Shown here piece after piece: positions 14,649 to 16,413 of a stretch of 16,413 nt of DNA. The position numbers were made by a program, and so were the translations under genes. Source of the stretch: Litorimonas sp964490745. Lineage in GTDB: Bacteria > Pseudomonadota > Alphaproteobacteria > Caulobacterales > Maricaulaceae. Position 1 is the stretch's first letter; each line of letters opens with the position of its first letter. The notes beneath the pieces were generated by a model. That model had not been told where the DNA came from. It saw only the letters and a program-made list of their open reading frames with translations, and made no database searches. The DNA is taken from assembly GCA_964490745.1 (NCBI GenBank), contig CAZBDT010000044.1, forward strand, positions 1 to 16,413. Direction: 5' to 3'.

Positions 14649-14872
14649 TTGGCTAAATATTCTAAAGCGTCGCTATGTTCATTCATAATAGCTTCCGCTT
14701 TATTTATGACGTCTGGGCTTGGGCGAAGCTTATCTCTCGTTTGCAAAAGCGTTTCCACAGCCTCTTCAAAAAGAGACTGAACTTGACGGCCTTCAGCTTT
14801 CGCTACTCGCCTAAGATCGGCCAGTAGCTTTGAGTCCATTTGTGTAGAAAATTTCTCGCGCTGCAATGCCAT
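14645..14872 (-). CDS. Ribbon-helix-helix antitoxin paired with Doc toxin
   Basis: A 75-residue protein directly upstream of the toxin. Residues about 7-13 (KFSTQMD) fit the DNA-contacting beta strand, 14-27 (SKLLADLRRVAKAEG) helix A and 31-44 (VQSLFEEAVETLL) helix B of an Arc/MetJ/CopG-type ribbon-helix-helix domain. The acidic/hydrophobic tail 50-75 (SPDVINKAEAIMNEHSDALEYLAK region) would wrap the toxin. Expected roles are neutralising the toxin and repressing the shared promoter. ATG 14872 is preceded by AGAGGTG seven bases upstream, a good SD. Assignment as antitoxin is inferred from the fold, order and ATGA overlap with the toxin. Confidence 0.82.
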   Translation of the reverse strand: MALQREKFSTQMDSKLLADLRRVAKAEGRQVQSLFEEAVETLLQTRDKLRPSPDVINKAEAIMNEHSDALEYLAK

Positions 14873-14892
14873 AAAAATACACCTCTAAATCA

Positions 14893-14920
14893 AACATAAA
14901 GCTACATCATGATTTATCAA
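14893..14920 (-). promoter_or_regulatory. Candidate promoter/operator of the toxin-antitoxin genes
   Basis: On the minus strand TTGATA (14915-14920) and TATGTT (14893-14898) are separated by 16 bases, resembling -35 and -10 boxes. The spacer holds the 8-bp palindrome ATCATGAT (14906-14913), a plausible site for the ribbon-helix-helix antitoxin. It lies in the 65-bp gap between the metalloprotease stop and the antitoxin SD, so the toxin-antitoxin genes could be transcribed independently of the protease gene. Matches are by eye only. Confidence 0.4.
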
Positions 14921-14937
14921 GATAGGCTCTACTATGT

Positions 14938-15867
14938 CTAACGCATCGATATTTTGGTTGGGCAATTCTGGTTATAGATTTCAATCGCTTCCGGCATCCA
15001 GCGCTGGAAATCGGACACGCGTGTCTCGGGGCTGGGATGGGTTGATTGAAATTCTGGCGGTGTTGCGCCGGCATTGGCGCCCATGCGTTCCCATAATCGA
15101 GGAGCTTCGCGTGGATCATAACAGGCGCGTGCAACAAGGACGAGGCCTATATAATCAGCTTCGCTTTCATGCTTGCGAGAAAAGGGCAGGGCATAGCCAT
15201 ATTGGCTAATCCCACCGAAAACACCCATAACGGCCCGTTGTGCGCCGACGTCCATACCGCCTGCGCCCAAAGAGACGCCTGCCCCCACAATACGTTGCAT
15301 ATTTTGTTGGGCCATGCGTTCCGCGCCGTGATGGGCAAGTGCATGTGCAATTTCGTGACCCATAATGACGGCAAGACCATTTTCATTTTCCGCAATGGGG
15401 ATCAGCCCAGTATAGACGGCAGAATAGCCCCCCGGTAGCGCAAAGGCATTGGCTTGCTCGCTATCAATGACGTTGACAGTCCAGTCAAAGCCAGACGGTT
15501 TTCCTGTTTCAGCAACTAACATTTGATCCGCTGTTTTTGCCAGACGATCACCGATTCCGCGAACGGCTTGAACAACGGGTTCATTTGCAGACACAACGCG
15601 CGAGTCGCTGAGAATTTGTTGGTAAGATTGCAGCCCAAGCGCCATTTCCTGCGCAGGCTCCATCGTCCGCAATTGACTCCGGCCCGTCAGCGGGACTGTT
15701 TCTTGGTTCATGAAATAATAAACTGCGGCCCCGACAGCGAAGAGTAACATGATTTGCCATCGAAACCCGCCGCGACGACGCAGTGATCGTCCGCCTCCGA
15801 ACTGGCTCATGCCTCTCTGTGTGCGTCGGACGGGGCGTCTGGACCCATATTGCCTGCGATATACCAT
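14938..15867 (-). CDS. M48 family zinc metalloprotease, membrane-anchored
   Basis: A 309-residue protein with a very basic, Gly/Arg-rich cytoplasmic N terminus (residues 1-37), one membrane helix at about 38-53 and a periplasmic catalytic domain. The zinc site is intact: H171, E172 and H175 in GHEIAHALAHH, with third ligand E234 in RKHESEADYIG (E-x3-D). The upstream substrate-strand region NAFALPGGYSAVYTGLI is typical of the Oma1/LoiP/BepA-like branch, which acts in envelope protein quality control. Downstream ACYDPREAPRLWERM and STHPSPETR are also family motifs. It has no lipobox, unlike E. coli LoiP. AGAGG lies about seven bases before ATG 15867. It faces away from carB across a 205-bp gap and may be the first gene of the minus-strand run ending in the epimerase. 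Confidence 0.92.
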   Translation of the reverse strand: MVYRRQYGSRRPVRRTQRGMSQFGGGRSLRRRGGFRWQIMLLFAVGAAVYYFMNQETVPLTGRSQLRTMEPAQEMALGLQSYQQILSDSRVVSANEPVVQAVRGIGDRLAKTADQMLVAETGKPSGFDWTVNVIDSEQANAFALPGGYSAVYTGLIPIAENENGLAVIMGHEIAHALAHHGAERMAQQNMQRIVGAGVSLGAGGMDVGAQRAVMGVFGGISQYGYALPFSRKHESEADYIGLVLVARACYDPREAPRLWERMGANAGATPPEFQSTHPSPETRVSDFQRWMPEAIEIYNQNCPTKISMR

Positions 15868-16072
15868 GCGCGAACCTCTTATTTCTCGCTCAGACTAACG
15901 CTTGGAGCGCTGATCGCCAAGCCGAAATAGAGATTTGCGCCAGGTCATTATGTATAAATCAGGGTCTGCCCTCATAAATCACACAGTTTAGGCACGTGAC
16001 GTCTTGCACCAATTGGTGTGCTTCATTATGGCGAGGCAATTTGCTTTTACCGCGATAAATAGAGTCGAATCC
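15868..16072. promoter_or_regulatory. Divergent intergenic region between the M48 protease gene and carB
   Basis: A 205-bp region that must hold the carB promoter and probably that of the protease. It contains three palindromes close together: CACGTG (15993-15998), GACGTC (15998-16003) and the perfect 12-mer CACCAATTGGTG (16007-16018). TTGCAC (16005-16010) and TATGGC (16027-16032), 16 bases apart, could be the carB -35 and -10 boxes, in which case the 12-mer overlaps the -35. No gene or RNA was recognised here. Confidence 0.4.
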
Positions 16073-16413
16073 ATGCCTAAACGTACCGACATCAATTCCA
16101 TCCTGATTATCGGCGCGGGTCCGATTATTATCGGTCAGGCCTGTGAGTTCGATTATTCAGGGGTGCAGGCCTGTAAGGCGCTGCGCGAGGAAGGCTACCG
16201 CGTCATTCTCGTCAATTCGAACCCGGCGACGATTATGACCGATCCGGGTATGGCGGACGCCACTTACATTGAACCGATTACGCCTGAAATCGTTGAAAAA
16301 ATTATCGCGATTGAAAAGCCGGATGCGCTTTTGCCGACCATGGGCGGACAGACAGCGCTGAACACGGCTTTGGCGCTGGAGCAGATGGGGGCACTTGAGA
16401 AACACGGTGTCGA
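16073..16413 (+). CDS. carB: Carbamoyl-phosphate synthase large subunit CarB, N-terminal fragment
   Basis: The first 113 codons of carB; the frame runs off the window end, so the gene is partial by sampling, not broken. The start MPKRTDINSILIIGAGPIII is typical of CarB, followed by GQACEFDYSGVQACKALREEGYRVILVNSNPATIMTDPGMADATYIEPI and ALLPTMGGQTALNTALALE, all standard pre-ATP-grasp sequence. CarB uses two ATP to make carbamoyl phosphate from bicarbonate and the ammonia delivered by CarA. ATG 16073 matches the conserved N terminus; only a weak AGAG precedes it. It has the same orientation as carA but is separated from it by four opposite-strand genes. Confidence 0.97.
   Translation, partial: MPKRTDINSILIIGAGPIIIGQACEFDYSGVQACKALREEGYRVILVNSNPATIMTDPGMADATYIEPITPEIVEKIIAIEKPDALLPTMGGQTALNTALALEQMGALEKHGV

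Noticed and set aside
15961..15972. AGGG-TCTG-CCCT inverted repeat in the carB upstream region
   Set aside because: A four-pair stem is too short to claim as a terminator or operator.
1..16413. CRISPR arrays, tRNA or rRNA genes, insertion sequences, prophage or defence systems
   Set aside because: No regular spaced repeats, tRNA-like cloverleafs, transposase or phage motifs were seen; the only accessory-type element is the toxin-antitoxin pair at 14268-14872.

Overview
The window looks like a chromosomal segment of an alphaproteobacterium, probably of the Caulobacterales/Maricaulales side (Hyphomonadaceae-like). The support is the RNase D - lptC - lptA - lptB order, a Caulobacter-like type II secretion gspL-gspM end, a GatB/YqeY-domain gene divergent from carA, moderate G+C and many genes with weak or absent Shine-Dalgarno (SD) sites. 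The taxonomic call is an inference; no rRNA or other marker gene is present. Genes are densely packed, mostly housekeeping, with several 1-14 nt overlaps.

Layout. 1-836 (+): C-terminal part of gspL and complete gspM, the tail of a type II secretion operon. 823-1872 (-): ada, a DNA-alkylation response protein, whose 3' end overlaps gspM convergently. 2012-5181 (+): RNase D-type exonuclease, then a compact lipopolysaccharide-export cluster, lptC-lptA-lptB. LptC is unusual: it carries an extra LptA-like domain at its C terminus that resembles the separate LptA encoded just downstream. 5188-6723 (-): membrane-anchored FMN/Fe-S glutamate-synthase-family protein. 6818-7333 (+): anchored SRPBCC protein. 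7340-10199 (-): a TonB-like protein with a ~245-residue Pro/Glu region but no recognisable TonB C-terminal domain, a putative 29-residue membrane microprotein with a good SD, and an EamA/DMT transporter. 10227-11396 (+): class I aminotransferase (aspartate aminotransferase type). 11401-12005 (-): GatB/YqeY-domain protein and a possible small ORF in front of it. 12086-13249 (+): carA.

13246-15867 (-): four genes lie between carA and carB, all antisense to them: NAD-dependent epimerase/reductase, Doc-type toxin, ribbon-helix-helix antitoxin and an M48 metalloprotease. The antitoxin, toxin and epimerase are joined by ATGA overlaps, so the epimerase appears translationally coupled to the toxin. 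16073-16413 (+): start of carB, cut by the window end, preceded by a 205-bp region with a 12-bp perfect palindrome.

The strongest leads for something undescribed are the LptC-LptA fusion next to a second LptA, the toxin-antitoxin pair coupled to a reductase gene, the Pro/Glu TonB-like protein with its own C-terminal domain, and the two microprotein candidates. I did not find a defence island, CRISPR array, prophage or insertion sequence.
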